Assembly (NCBI RefSeq): GCF_004793545.1
Contig: NZ_SRYA01000020.1
Location: forward strand, 1 to 64,000
Origin: Petralouisia muris
GTDB taxonomy: Bacteria; Bacillota; Clostridia; Lachnospirales; Lachnospiraceae
Reading direction: 5' to 3'
DNA: 64,000 bases
Positions 1-9,013 of this stretch are shown here, piece by piece. The notes beneath the pieces were generated by a model, which saw nothing but the letters and a program-made list of their open reading frames with translations, was not told the origin of the DNA and ran no database searches. How positions within the stretch are numbered: position 1 is the first letter of the stretch; each line of letters opens with the position of its first letter. A program made the translations under genes and the position numbers.

Positions 1-60
1 ATGAATGGGTGTAAAGACATCCGGTATTGTTCTTTTCCTTAAGTTAATGACATTGTGATT

Positions 61-1560
61 TTACTGGTCTTTTCCGCCAAGCGTCTTCATCGTGGGGAAC
101 AACAACACATCACGTATTGCCGGGGAATCGGTCATCATCATCACCATCCGGTCAATCCCAAACCCAATCCCGCCAGTGGGCGGCATTCCAATATTCAAAG
201 CATTCAGGAAATCCTCATCCGTATGGTTAGCCTCTGCGTCCCCGGCTGCCAGCAACGCTTCCTGCGCTTCAAAACGTTCCCGCTGATCAATAGGATCATT
301 CAGCTCTGAATAAGCATTTGCCATCTCCCATCCATTCATGAAGAATTCAAAACGTTCCACATATTCCGGATGATCCGGCTTCTTTTTGGTCAATGGGGAA
401 ATCTCAATTGGATGATCCATAACAAATGTAGGCTGAATCAGGTGCTCTTCCACATATTCCTCAAAAAACAGACTCAGAATATCTCCTTTCTTATGTCTGT
501 CCTCATATTCAATGTGATGCTCATCTGCCATCTTCTTGGCATCTTCTGTGGTATGAATCTCATTAAAATCCACATTAGCATATTTTTTCACTGCATCTAC
601 CATGGTAATGCGCTCAAAAGGTTTCGACAGATCCATTTCATGTTCGCCGTAAGTAAGAATTTCAGAACCCGTTACCTCTTTTGCCACATAGCGGTAAAGA
701 TTTTCTGTTAAATCCATCATGCCACGGTAATCTGTGTATGCCTGATACAGCTCCATTAAGGTAAATTCAGGATTATGGCGGGTGTCAAGACCTTCATTGC
801 GGAATACACGTCCAATTTCATACACACGCTCCAGGCCTCCTACAATCAGCCGTTTCAGCGGAAGTTCCAGTGAAATACGGAGTTTAAAATCCTCATTTAA
901 AGCATTAAAGTGGGTTTCAAAAGGCCTTGCGGCAGCGCCCCCGGCATTGCTTACCAGCATAGGCGTCTCCACTTCCATGAAGCCCTGTTTGTCCAGAAAC
1001 CTGCGGATACTGCTCAGCACCTTGGAACGTTTGATAAAGGTATCCTTTACCTCCTGATTCATAATCAAATCCACATATCTCTGACGATAGCGGATATCCG
1101 TGTCTGTCAGGCCGTGAAATTTCTCTGGCAAAATCTGAAGGCTTTTGGAAAGAAGCGTTACTTCCTGGGCATGAACAGAGATTTCTCCGGTTTTGGTTTT
1201 GAATACCTCCCCTTTGATTCCCAAAATGTCTCCCACATCATATTTTTTAAAATCCTTATAGCTGTCCTCACCGATGCTGTCCCTGGCAACATATGCCTGA
1301 ATATTTCCCTGTAAATCCTGCACATTACAGAAAGACGCCTTTCCCATAACACGTTTGAACATCATCCTGCCCGCTATACTTACAGTCTGCCCTTCCATGA
1401 ATTCAAAATTATCTTTGATTTCCATGCTGTGGCTGGAAACGTCATATTTCGTTATCTGAAATGGATTCTTTCCATTTTTCTGCAAATCTTTTAACTTATC
1501 GTGACGGACCTTCAATAACTGATTCAAATCCTGTTCCGCCGGCTGATTGTTCTGCCCCAT
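61..1560 (-). CDS. lysS: Lysine--tRNA ligase (class II)
   Basis: Charges tRNA-Lys with lysine in the cytoplasm. The 499-residue product has an N-terminal OB-fold anticodon-binding region (about residues 45-150) and a class II catalytic core. Motif 2 is seen as RVYEIGRVFRNEG followed by RHNPEFT, and motif 3 as GIGFGIDRMVM near the C-terminus. Length is normal for bacterial LysS (about 500). The start is placed at the ATG at 1560 because GGAGGA lies about 7 bases upstream; the frame stays open 16 codons further, but those codons cover the ribosome binding site. It is the last gene of the minus-strand housekeeping run, 200 bp downstream of greA, a common pairing in Firmicutes. A tRNA-Lys(CTT) gene occurs elsewhere in the window. 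Identification is firm. Confidence 0.97.
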   Translation of the reverse strand: MGQNNQPAEQDLNQLLKVRHDKLKDLQKNGKNPFQITKYDVSSHSMEIKDNFEFMEGQTVSIAGRMMFKRVMGKASFCNVQDLQGNIQAYVARDSIGEDSYKDFKKYDVGDILGIKGEVFKTKTGEISVHAQEVTLLSKSLQILPEKFHGLTDTDIRYRQRYVDLIMNQEVKDTFIKRSKVLSSIRRFLDKQGFMEVETPMLVSNAGGAAARPFETHFNALNEDFKLRISLELPLKRLIVGGLERVYEIGRVFRNEGLDTRHNPEFTLMELYQAYTDYRGMMDLTENLYRYVAKEVTGSEILTYGEHEMDLSKPFERITMVDAVKKYANVDFNEIHTTEDAKKMADEHHIEYEDRHKKGDILSLFFEEYVEEHLIQPTFVMDHPIEISPLTKKKPDHPEYVERFEFFMNGWEMANAYSELNDPIDQRERFEAQEALLAAGDAEANHTDEDFLNALNIGMPPTGGIGFGIDRMVMMMTDSPAIRDVLLFPTMKTLGGKDQ

Positions 1561-1760
1561 TTTCTTTTCCTCCATTCTGTATGATGGCCTGAAACCACTG
1601 CCTTTCACTCAGTTTCAAATATGATCTGAAACCATTTTACCCAATGTCATTTCTAACTCGGATTTTTACCGGATTCTACCGTCTTTTGCTGTCATGCTCT
1701 TATATTTCTATTCCGCGCTGCACATAAAATCCGCTAAATCGCAATATCTTCTGAATCCAT

Positions 1761-2240
1761 TTAATTCGACCGCTGTATCTCCAGAACCTTATATTCCATC
1801 ACTCCCGCCTGAGTTTCTATTTTCACCATATCGCCTGCTTTTGCCCCAATTAAGGCTTTTCCTACCGGAGATTCATTGGAAATCTTACCCTGCAGGCTGT
1901 TTGCCTCTGTAGAGCCTACAATTTTATACTCTAATTCTTCTTCAAATTCACAGTCATAAATTTTCACACGGCAGCCTACGCTTATCTTGTCCAGATCTAC
2001 TTCATCCTCAACGACAACTTCAGCATTTTTCAGTATTTTTTCAATTTCTTCAATTCTGGCTTCTATATCACGCTGTTCATCCTTTGCAGCATCATATTCT
2101 GCATTTTCTGAAAGATCGCCCTGCTCTCTGGCTTCTTTGATCTTCTGAGCAACTTCCTTTCGCTTTACCACTTTCAAGTCATGCAGCTCTGTTTCCAGCT
2201 TCTGCAGCCCTTCATAAGTTAATAAATTTTTCTTTTCCAT
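1761..2240 (-). CDS. greA: Transcription elongation factor GreA
   Basis: Stimulates RNA polymerase to cleave back-tracked transcripts and so rescues stalled complexes. At 159 residues it has the normal GreA length. The N-terminal half is the coiled-coil that enters the secondary channel, carrying the conserved DLSENAEYDAAKDEQ segment (about residues 44-58) with its acidic tip. The C-terminal half is the FKBP-like domain with the NESPVGKALIGAKAGD signature. AGGAAGG lies about 10 bases before the ATG. It precedes lysS on the same strand. GreB and Gfh-type proteins are alternatives, but the tip sequence fits GreA. Confidence 0.96.
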   Translation of the reverse strand: MEKKNLLTYEGLQKLETELHDLKVVKRKEVAQKIKEAREQGDLSENAEYDAAKDEQRDIEARIEEIEKILKNAEVVVEDEVDLDKISVGCRVKIYDCEFEEELEYKIVGSTEANSLQGKISNESPVGKALIGAKAGDMVKIETQAGVMEYKVLEIQRSN

Positions 2241-2323
2241 AATCCAACACCTTCCTATTACACTATATATTTTTTATCACCAGACAGCCTACTTTTCACA
2301 GGACTGCCCGCAAAAATAACTGA

Positions 2324-2935
2324 TTATCTCCCTTTAACAATCACAGTATTATACCCGATAGGTATAGAAATGTCAAGATTCTGCTGTATTTTCACCTGGG
2401 TCCACGGCCTTTTATAGACAGGGATATAAAGTATGCCTTCCTTCATAAAACGATAATGGCAATTACCATTTCGTTCCATATCCAAAATGACATTGACGCT
2501 TTCCAGAGAAATTTCTCCTTTGTCCTCTATCTGAACTACCAAACCGGTATCCTCATACATTCTTTCAATATAAGAAGCAAAATATGCAGGACGATCTGTT
2601 ACAATTTTTAAAAAATTCAAGTCTCCTGAAATCTGCTCCAGCGCCAGTTCTACATCATCTTCATCTAACATGGACTTAGGCGGTGTATCAGTATCCAGCA
2701 AAAGTGGGCAAAAAATCCTGTAATCCATCTGATATTTTTCCAATACCTGTTCTAAAATCCATCTGAGCTTTGGCAAAAATGGATTTCCTTCCTCCGTCTT
2801 TTCCTCCCAGTTTTCCGCTTCCTCTGTTTTCTTCAAACGCCCTTTAAGTGTTTCGAGCCTGGCTTTCAGCCAATGTAACATTCCTTTTTTTTCCTGTTTT
2901 TCTTCTATAATAATGCTCCTTTTAGGCTTATCCAT
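2324..2935 (-). CDS. Hypothetical protein, 203 residues
   Basis: I do not recognise this protein. It has a lysine-rich, probably coiled-coil N-terminus (about residues 1-50), no signal peptide and no membrane segment, so it is probably cytoplasmic. Residues 55-200 look like a mixed alpha/beta domain with acidic patches and hydrophobic strand-like stretches near the end. It sits between dusB and greA on the same strand, 56 bp after the dusB stop in the opposite direction of reading (upstream of greA), so it is probably co-transcribed with the housekeeping run. Position and length suggest a family-conserved protein of Lachnospiraceae, but that is inference from context. Confidence 0.7.
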   Translation of the reverse strand: MDKPKRSIIIEEKQEKKGMLHWLKARLETLKGRLKKTEEAENWEEKTEEGNPFLPKLRWILEQVLEKYQMDYRIFCPLLLDTDTPPKSMLDEDDVELALEQISGDLNFLKIVTDRPAYFASYIERMYEDTGLVVQIEDKGEISLESVNVILDMERNGNCHYRFMKEGILYIPVYKRPWTQVKIQQNLDISIPIGYNTVIVKGR

Positions 2936-2991
2936 TTTTCCAATTATATGAACGCCCCAATCAAGTTATTACAAAAGAGTTTTCCCTGCCT

Positions 2992-3960
2992 TTAAACTTT
3001 GGGTAAATTCCGAAACAGGGCTTCCAATTGCCCATAAGTTTCCACTTCATTAATTTTCCCTCTGAGCTTGGCTGAATTTTTATAGCCGGTTGTATACCAT
3101 GCCGCATGTTTACGCATTTCCCGGATGCCAACAATTTCACCTTTCCATTCAATCTGAGCTTTCGCATGGCGCAGAAGCATTTCTGTCACCTCTGAAAGTT
3201 CCGGTTTGGACAGTTCCTCCCCAGTTTCCAAAAAGTGCAGAATCTGTCTGAAAATCCAGGGATTTCCCTGAGCTGCTCTTCCGATCATAAACCCATCACA
3301 TCCTGTCTGCTCTTTCATTCGGAGCACATCCTGTCCGTTTTGAATATCTCCGTTTCCAAATACCGGAATGGAAACGGCTTCTTTTACCTGACGGATAATA
3401 TCCCAGTCAGCTTTGCCGGAATAATACTGTTCTCTGGTTCTCCCATGTACCGCCAGAGCGGAGGCTCCCGCCTCTTCCAATATTTTTGCCATTTCTACAG
3501 CATTCACATGGGCATCGTCAAAGCCTTTGCGTATTTTAACAGTGACTGGTTTCTGTATGGCTTTTACTGTTTTTGAAACAATATCAAAGGCCAGCTTCGG
3601 CGTCTTCATAAGCGCAGAGCCTTCCCCGTTATTCACTACTTTCGGCACAGGACAGCCCATATTGATATCCAGAATATCAAAGGGACGTTCCTCTATCCGC
3701 TTCGCCATTTCACTGATAATCTCCGGATCTGCGCCAAACAGCTGAAGAGACAGAGGTCTTTCTTTTTCTTCGGCAGCTAACAGAATTTCCGTATTTTTAT
3801 TTTTATAATAAATGCCCTTGGCGCTTACCATCTCCATACAGAGAAGTCCTGCGCCCTGCTCTTTACAGAGCGCACGAAATGGCAGGTCGCATACCCCTGC
3901 CATTGGCGCCAGAATCAAATTGTTTTCCAACGTCACATTTCCAATTTTTAACTTTTCCAT
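2992..3960 (-). CDS. dusB: tRNA-dihydrouridine synthase (DusB type)
   Basis: FMN-dependent enzyme that reduces specific uridines in the tRNA D-loop. The TIM barrel is evident: APMAGVCDLPFR at the start of the barrel, INMGCPVPKV containing the catalytic cysteine, VKIRKGFD, VHGRTREQYYSG, GNGDI, and the FMN-phosphate segment GFMIGRAAQGNPW. The product is 322 residues from the ATG at 3960. The frame is open 17 codons upstream, but homology to the family begins at MEKLKIGN and a GGAATTGG stretch precedes it, so 3960 is preferred; the ribosome site is weaker than at neighbouring genes. It lies downstream of coaX in the same run, an arrangement usual in Clostridia. Confidence 0.95.
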   Translation of the reverse strand: MEKLKIGNVTLENNLILAPMAGVCDLPFRALCKEQGAGLLCMEMVSAKGIYYKNKNTEILLAAEEKERPLSLQLFGADPEIISEMAKRIEERPFDILDINMGCPVPKVVNNGEGSALMKTPKLAFDIVSKTVKAIQKPVTVKIRKGFDDAHVNAVEMAKILEEAGASALAVHGRTREQYYSGKADWDIIRQVKEAVSIPVFGNGDIQNGQDVLRMKEQTGCDGFMIGRAAQGNPWIFRQILHFLETGEELSKPELSEVTEMLLRHAKAQIEWKGEIVGIREMRKHAAWYTTGYKNSAKLRGKINEVETYGQLEALFRNLPKV

Positions 3961-4152
3961 CACTTTTCCAATTCCTGCTATTTTTGCTGTGCTTTTATAC
4001 ACGTGAGCCAAATGATTGTTTCCTGTCCGCCATTACAGCATGCACCTTCTGACACTTCTGTACGCATGAGACAAATAATTTGCCGGCAACTCTCATTATT
4101 TCAAAAAGAGTCGCCAAACATCTGGCAAAGAAGTATTCTTGCGTATAACCAT

Positions 4153-4929
4153 CTACTTTCCGCGGTTCTGCTTATTATAAATCAGCCGAAGTCCCTGCAA
4201 TGTCAGCGTAGGATCATAAATATCAATTTCCTCTGTTTCCTTTGCAATAATTTTTCCAAGACCCCCGGTTGCCACTACTTTCAAATTCTTATAACCCGTT
4301 TCTTTCTTGGTCTGTTTTATGATATATTCTGTCTGGCCAATCTGACCATAAATCAACCCTGCCTGCATACTGCTGATAGTTTCTTTGGCCAAAATGCTGC
4401 CGGGTTTGCGAATTTCAATTTCCGGTAATTTTGCCGCATCTTCCCACAACGCCTTGGCAGATGTACGGATTCCCGGTGCAGTCACGCCAGACACAAAGGC
4501 CCCGGTTTCATCCACCAGATCATAGGTAGTTCCTGTTCCGAAATCAATCACAAATACCGGCCCCCCGTACTGCTCATAGGCCGCAGCGGCGTCCACAATC
4601 CGATCGGCTCCCAGCTGACGGGGATTTTCCGTGGCAATGCGTATTCCTGTCTTAATTCCCGGTTCCACCACCACAGGCCGGATATCAAAATATTTAATAA
4701 ATGAACTTAAGAGGGAATGCATCACATTTGGCACTACAGAGGCAATAATCGCGTCCTTAATTTTTTCCGGTTTTAACCTGTTGTGGGAAATCAGATCCCG
4801 AATACATATTCCATACTCATCGGAAGTCCGCTGCAACTTGGTAGTCATACGGAACGTTGCTTCCAGCTTCTCCCCGTCAAATACCCCAAACGTAATATTC
4901 GTGTTTCCCACATCTACCACTAATAACAT
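4153..4929 (-). CDS. coaX: Type III pantothenate kinase
   Basis: Phosphorylates pantothenate, the first step of coenzyme A synthesis. This is the acetate/sugar kinase-fold (ASKHA) CoaX form. The phosphate-binding motif [10 protein letters not shown] is at residues 6-15, and the second signature DFGTGTTYD sits near the middle, followed by GVTAPGI. Length 258 is normal. Its ATG overlaps the stop of the preceding DUF6145 gene by one base (TAATG), suggesting translational coupling. Proximity to birA is typical because both genes are often linked in Firmicutes. Confidence 0.96.
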   Translation of the reverse strand: MLLVVDVGNTNITFGVFDGEKLEATFRMTTKLQRTSDEYGICIRDLISHNRLKPEKIKDAIIASVVPNVMHSLLSSFIKYFDIRPVVVEPGIKTGIRIATENPRQLGADRIVDAAAAYEQYGGPVFVIDFGTGTTYDLVDETGAFVSGVTAPGIRTSAKALWEDAAKLPEIEIRKPGSILAKETISSMQAGLIYGQIGQTEYIIKQTKKETGYKNLKVVATGGLGKIIAKETEEIDIYDPTLTLQGLRLIYNKQNRGK

Positions 4930-5282
4930 TACAATTCCTCCAAATCCTCTTCTGAAAGTTCCTCTCCCAGGAAAAATACTTTAAAATACATTTCCAGGGA
5001 TTCCAGCAATTCCTGTTTTGTCCGCTGAAGCTGCTTTACCTTCAGCACACTTCCAATGTCATCATACAGCAAATCCCCTTCATCCGCCGCCGTCTGAAAC
5101 TGCAGCCTGCCCCCTTCGTCAAAAAACAGGGTGAGAACACCGCCGATATCCTCTGTATACAGCACACACATGATTTTCAGCTCATCCTTAATGCTTTCTG
5201 GCAAAGCTTCAAATTCTTCATTCAGGTAATACTTCTTTGTATATGCACTGGAGCCGCACAGTATGATTTCTTCCTGCTCCAT
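4929..5282 (-). CDS. DUF6145-like small protein
   Basis: A 117-residue cytoplasmic protein of unknown function, resembling the DUF6145 family that occurs between birA and coaX in Lachnospiraceae. The N-terminus contains [18 protein letters not shown] and the C-terminus is strongly acidic ([11 protein letters not shown]). The start is set at the ATG at 5282 because AAGGAGG lies 6 bases upstream. An earlier in-frame methionine exists but falls inside birA. The gene begins 10 bp after the birA stop and its own stop overlaps the coaX start, so the three are one translational unit. No catalytic motif is visible. The family assignment is from memory of context and sequence character. Confidence 0.8.
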   Translation of the reverse strand: MEQEEIILCGSSAYTKKYYLNEEFEALPESIKDELKIMCVLYTEDIGGVLTLFFDEGGRLQFQTAADEGDLLYDDIGSVLKVKQLQRTKQELLESLEMYFKVFFLGEELSEEDLEEL

Positions 5283-5292
5283 AAAATCCTCC

Positions 5293-6300
5293 TTACACAT
5301 AACCGTAAATTCCCCGGACAGATACCTCTCCCGAAGACACTTTTTCCACCCCATTTTCTCGTTCTACCAATAACTCCCCCCGATGATCAATCCCAAGGGC
5401 TGTCCCCTCAAATTCTCCCATGGGGTCTAACACCCGCACTTTACGGCTGCAATTTACCAAAAGGGAATTATATTCTTCTGCGAGCGCTGATAAATCCTGA
5501 GTTTTCAAATATATTTCATAATAGTCTTCAAACTTTTTTAAAACAGTTCCCAACAACCTGGCTCTGGAAATCTCCGGCTTCTTTCCCTCCTTATGCAGCT
5601 CCATATCCAGTGAAGTGGCCGTCTTTGCAATCTCTTCCGGAAAATCTGTCTGATGCACATTGATTCCGGTTCCCACTACAATATGATTTACATAATCTAT
5701 CTGAGCGCTCATTTCCGTCAAAATGCCTACAACCTTTTTTCCATTCACCACAACATCATTGGGCCACTTAATTTTTGCCTCTAATCCTGTAACCTCACGA
5801 ATTCCATTTACTGCCGCCAAAGCTTTCACCAGTGTCAGCATAGAGGCGTTAGCAGGATCTATCTCTGGTTTCAGCAAAATAGTAAAGAAAATTCCAGTTC
5901 CATGAGGAGAATTCCAGTTTCTTCCCCGCCTTCCTCTTCCAAAGGTCTGCATATCTGCCACAAACACGGTTCCATGGCCTTCCATTCCCTTAGTTTCCTC
6001 TGCCCTCCGTTTTGCTTCTGTATTCGTGGAATCAATTTCATCAAAATAGCAGACAGGATGCCCCAGCCATTTGGTGAAAAGGCAGCTTTCGATTTCACTT
6101 TTTGACAAGATATCCGGCACAAAAACCAGTCGGTATCCACGATTCTGCACTGCCTCTATTTCATATCCCATTTCTTTTAATTGTTTCATTGATTTCCAGA
6201 CTGCAGTCCGGGAAACTCCCAGGCGCTCACACAACTCCTGGCCGGAAACATAGCTTCCTGGACTGGCCTGCCGCAGCATGCGCAAGATTTCTGTTTTCAT
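5293..6300 (-). CDS. birA: Bifunctional biotin--protein ligase / biotin operon repressor
   Basis: Attaches biotin to carboxyl carrier proteins and, in the bifunctional class, represses biotin genes. At 335 residues it has an N-terminal winged helix (about residues 5-62, with SRTAVWKSMKQL as recognition helix), the catalytic core with the biotinyl-AMP loop GRGRRGRNW and KWPNDVVVNGKK, and a small C-terminal SH3-like domain. The winged helix marks it as the regulatory type. GGAGGATGCT precedes the ATG. It follows argF by 26 bp and precedes DUF6145. No biotin genes are in the window, so its targets cannot be read here. Confidence 0.96.
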   Translation of the reverse strand: MKTEILRMLRQASPGSYVSGQELCERLGVSRTAVWKSMKQLKEMGYEIEAVQNRGYRLVFVPDILSKSEIESCLFTKWLGHPVCYFDEIDSTNTEAKRRAEETKGMEGHGTVFVADMQTFGRGRRGRNWNSPHGTGIFFTILLKPEIDPANASMLTLVKALAAVNGIREVTGLEAKIKWPNDVVVNGKKVVGILTEMSAQIDYVNHIVVGTGINVHQTDFPEEIAKTATSLDMELHKEGKKPEISRARLLGTVLKKFEDYYEIYLKTQDLSALAEEYNSLLVNCSRKVRVLDPMGEFEGTALGIDHRGELLVERENGVEKVSSGEVSVRGIYGYV

Positions 6301-6326
6301 AGCATCCTCCAGTAATTACAGGCAAA

Positions 6327-7313
6327 TTACTTCAATGTAGCATACATAATGGCTTTAATGCTGTGCATACGGTTTTCCGCCTCATCAAACACCACTGACT
6401 GGCTGCTTTCAAATACCTGATTAGTCACCTCCATCTCTGTAAGTCCGAATTTCTCATGAATCTGTCTGCCAATCACAGTCTCCAAATCATGAAAAGCAGG
6501 AAGACAGTGCATGAAAATTGCAGTGGATTTGGCATGCTCCATTACTTTCTGATTGACCTGATAGGGCATCAGCTCACGAATCCGGCTTTCCCAAACTTCT
6601 TCGGGTTCTCCCATGGATACCCACACATCGGTATAGATTACATCTGCATCTTTGGTTCCCTCTTCCACGCTTTCTGTCAAGGTAACGGAACCGCCAGACT
6701 CTTTTGCCTCCTTTTTACAATAAGTTACCAACTCCTGATCCGGAAAATAATTTTGACTGGTGCAGGCAACAAAATCCATGCCCAGTTTTGCACAGGTTAC
6801 CATCAGAGAATTTCCCATATTATACCGGGCGTCTCCCATGTATACCAATTTAATCCCTTTCAAGTGTCCAAACTTCTCCTGAACTGTCATCATATCGGCA
6901 ATCATCTGAGTGGGATGGAATTCATTGGTCAGCCCATTCCAAACTGGTACGCCGGCATACTCTGCCAACTCTTCTACAATTTCCTGTCCGAAACCGCGGT
7001 ATTCAATTCCGTCATACATTCTGCCCAACACCCTTGCGGTGTCTTTAATGCTTTCTTTTTTCCCAATCTGGGAACCGGATGGATCTAAATATGTCACATG
7101 CATTCCTAAGTCATGTGCGGCAACTTCAAAAGAACACCGTGTTCTGGTACTTGTCTTCTCAAAAATCAGTGCAATATTTTTCCCCTTTAACTCATCATGG
7201 GCAATCCCCTGTTTCTTTTTCTGTTTCAGTTCTTCTCCCAGTTCCACAAGATATGTAATTTCTTCCGACGTAAAATCCTTTAATTTAAGAAAATTCCTTC
7301 CTTTTAAATTCAT
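6327..7313 (-). CDS. argF: Ornithine carbamoyltransferase
   Basis: Condenses ornithine with carbamoyl phosphate to citrulline in arginine synthesis or, in reverse, in the deiminase pathway. The carbamoyl-phosphate signature STRTRCSFE is present near residue 55, with FHPTQMIAD and the ornithine-binding MHCLPAFHD segment toward the C-terminus. Length 328 is typical. AAGGAG lies 8 bases before the ATG. No other arginine genes and no clear ArgR box are visible nearby, so biosynthetic (argF) versus catabolic (arcB) use cannot be separated; argF is the default name. Confidence 0.94.
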   Translation of the reverse strand: MNLKGRNFLKLKDFTSEEITYLVELGEELKQKKKQGIAHDELKGKNIALIFEKTSTRTRCSFEVAAHDLGMHVTYLDPSGSQIGKKESIKDTARVLGRMYDGIEYRGFGQEIVEELAEYAGVPVWNGLTNEFHPTQMIADMMTVQEKFGHLKGIKLVYMGDARYNMGNSLMVTCAKLGMDFVACTSQNYFPDQELVTYCKKEAKESGGSVTLTESVEEGTKDADVIYTDVWVSMGEPEEVWESRIRELMPYQVNQKVMEHAKSTAIFMHCLPAFHDLETVIGRQIHEKFGLTEMEVTNQVFESSQSVVFDEAENRMHSIKAIMYATLK

Positions 7314-7358
7314 TGTTTTCTCCTTCCAAATATGATGGAACAGCGGACTGCCCTTCTT

Positions 7359-7444
7359 CCTGCAGCCCGCTGCAAATCACTTTCTTCCTTTTCGAAGCTC
7401 GCCTGCCGCTTTTGTTCTTAAGCCTGCAGCCTGCCGCAAATTAC
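7359..7444. repeat. Two direct repeats between argF and the SPFH gene
   Basis: Copies at 7359-7380 and 7423-7444 share 19 of 22 bases (CCTGCAGCC, then GCAAAT-AC). They lie in the 135-bp gap upstream of argF and downstream of the SPFH gene. They are not in a recognised gene and no function is apparent. Confidence 0.6.
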
Positions 7445-7448
7445 ATTC

Positions 7449-8375
7449 TCAGCTTTCTTTTCCAATCTCCGTCAGGGATTTTGCAAGACCTGCCAACCCC
7501 TGAATTTCAGATGGTATAATAATCTTGGTTGCCTTGCCGTCTGCGGCTTTTTCAAATGCTTCCAGACCCTTTAAATGGAGTACCGCACCATCTGGCGCAG
7601 CTTCTTTTAAGAAACGAAGGCCGTCCGCGTTGGCTTTTTGAATTCGCAGAATTGCTTCTGCCTGACCTTCCGCTTCCCGCATTGTAGCTTCCTTTTTCGC
7701 TTCCGCACGGAGAATTGCCGCCTGCTTTTCTGCTTCAGCATCCAGAATTGCAGACTCTTTCTTTCCTTCTGCCACCAGTACGGTTGCTGTTTTCTCCCCC
7801 TCTGCCTGGGTAACGGCTGCACGGCGTTCTCGCTCCGCTTTGGCCTGTTTCTCCATTGCATCCTGAATCTGCTGAGGCGGAATAATATTTTTCAGCTCCA
7901 CTCGGTTTACTTTAATTCCCCAGGGATCCGTGGCCACATCCAGGGAAGCGCGCATCTTGGTATTAATCAGCTCCCTGGACGTCAGTGTTTCATCCAGCTC
8001 CAGGTCTCCGATAATATTTCTAAGGGTAGTGGCAGTCAGATTTTCAATTGCCATAATGGGATTTTCCACCCCGTATGCAAACAGCTTGGGATCGGTAATC
8101 TGGAAATAAACTACCGTATCAATCCGCATGGTAACATTATCCTTGGTAATCACCGGCTGAGGCGCGAAGTCAACCACCTGCTCCTTCAGCAATACGCGCT
8201 TTGCCACCCGATCGATAAAGGGAACTTTAAAATGCAGCCCCACACCCCAGGTGCCCTGGTATCCGCCCAGACGCTCAATGACAAGAGCGTGTGCCTGAGG
8301 AACAATTTTCACACAGGACGCCACCAGAATCAGCCCAAAAATTATCAATATCAATACAATTATATATCCTAACAT
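7449..8375 (-). CDS. SPFH/band 7 (stomatin-like) membrane protein
   Basis: A 308-residue protein with one N-terminal membrane segment (about residues 3-24), then an SPFH/PHB domain (to about residue 190), then an alanine/glutamate-rich coiled coil of repeated AEAEKQAAILRAEA-type units, and a short C-terminal tail. This is the stomatin/QmcA-like class that forms oligomeric rings in membrane microdomains. The ATG at 8375 is preferred because GGAGGG lies 10 bases upstream; a methionine five codons earlier lacks a site. The gene lies 18 bp after an NfeD-like gene, the classic partner arrangement. Direct substrates are unknown. Confidence 0.92.
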   Translation of the reverse strand: MLGYIIVLILIIFGLILVASCVKIVPQAHALVIERLGGYQGTWGVGLHFKVPFIDRVAKRVLLKEQVVDFAPQPVITKDNVTMRIDTVVYFQITDPKLFAYGVENPIMAIENLTATTLRNIIGDLELDETLTSRELINTKMRASLDVATDPWGIKVNRVELKNIIPPQQIQDAMEKQAKAERERRAAVTQAEGEKTATVLVAEGKKESAILDAEAEKQAAILRAEAKKEATMREAEGQAEAILRIQKANADGLRFLKEAAPDGAVLHLKGLEAFEKAADGKATKIIIPSEIQGLAGLAKSLTEIGKES

Positions 8376-8393
8376 AAATAAGCCCTCCACAAA

Positions 8394-8825
8394 TTATACT
8401 TCTTTCTGTCTCACCAGCAGCTTTACGCCGCTGATCTCCAGAATTTCCACCAGGGTTTCTGCAGGAATCACTCTATCATCAGCAGACCTCGCTGACCATT
8501 CCTGTCCATCAACAGCAACCATTCCTGCGGCTTTCAAATTATCAATTTCCTGCTGTACCAGAGCCGTTTTGCCTATCAGGCTCTCTGCATTTGTTTTTGT
8601 TCTGTCCTTATTAAAAAATTCCACTGCCAGCGGCCTAGTAACTGCCAGCAGTACCACAGACGTCACAACGAACAATATACTCTGCACCAGAAGATTCGCT
8701 CCCAGCAGGCTGGCTGCAAATGCAAGCAATGCTCCGCCTGCAAACCAGATGGTAGTAAGCCCCAGAGTAATGATTTCAATGACTGCCATCACTACAACTA
8801 CGATCAACCAGAAAATACCATCCAT
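8394..8825 (-). CDS. NfeD-like membrane protein
   Basis: A 143-residue short-form NfeD protein. Two or three membrane segments occupy about residues 4-68. The rest is a soluble OB-fold-like domain containing LIGKTALVQQEIDNL and the family-typical AVDGQEWSARS. Short NfeD proteins pair with SPFH proteins and are thought to assist microdomain assembly; the adjacent SPFH gene fits this exactly. AAAGGAGGG precedes the ATG. The long, protease-bearing NfeD form is excluded by length. Confidence 0.9.
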   Translation of the reverse strand: MDGIFWLIVVVVMAVIEIITLGLTTIWFAGGALLAFAASLLGANLLVQSILFVVTSVVLLAVTRPLAVEFFNKDRTKTNAESLIGKTALVQQEIDNLKAAGMVAVDGQEWSARSADDRVIPAETLVEILEISGVKLLVRQKEV

Positions 8826-8909
8826 AAATTCCCTCCTTTCGGGTACGGTTATGGTGTTAGTTTACTATATTTTTACTCATATTACAACATTTAATGCCTG
8901 GAAGACAAA

Positions 8910-8953
8910 AACTGTTGCATGGAATAGAAAATTTCCCATTCCATACAACAGTT
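8910..8953 (-). terminator. Hairpin downstream of the SleB-like gene
   Basis: Arms 8910-8925 and 8938-8953 pair over 16 bases with one mismatch (AACTGTTG, then ATGGAAT). On the minus strand the hairpin is followed by TTTTTG, so it fits a Rho-independent terminator for the hydrolase gene that ends at 9014. Confidence 0.8.
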
Positions 8954-9013
8954 CTTTAATTTTTCTGATTATTTTATGCCCACTGCAAGCAGCCTTAGCA
9001 AAATTCAAATTTA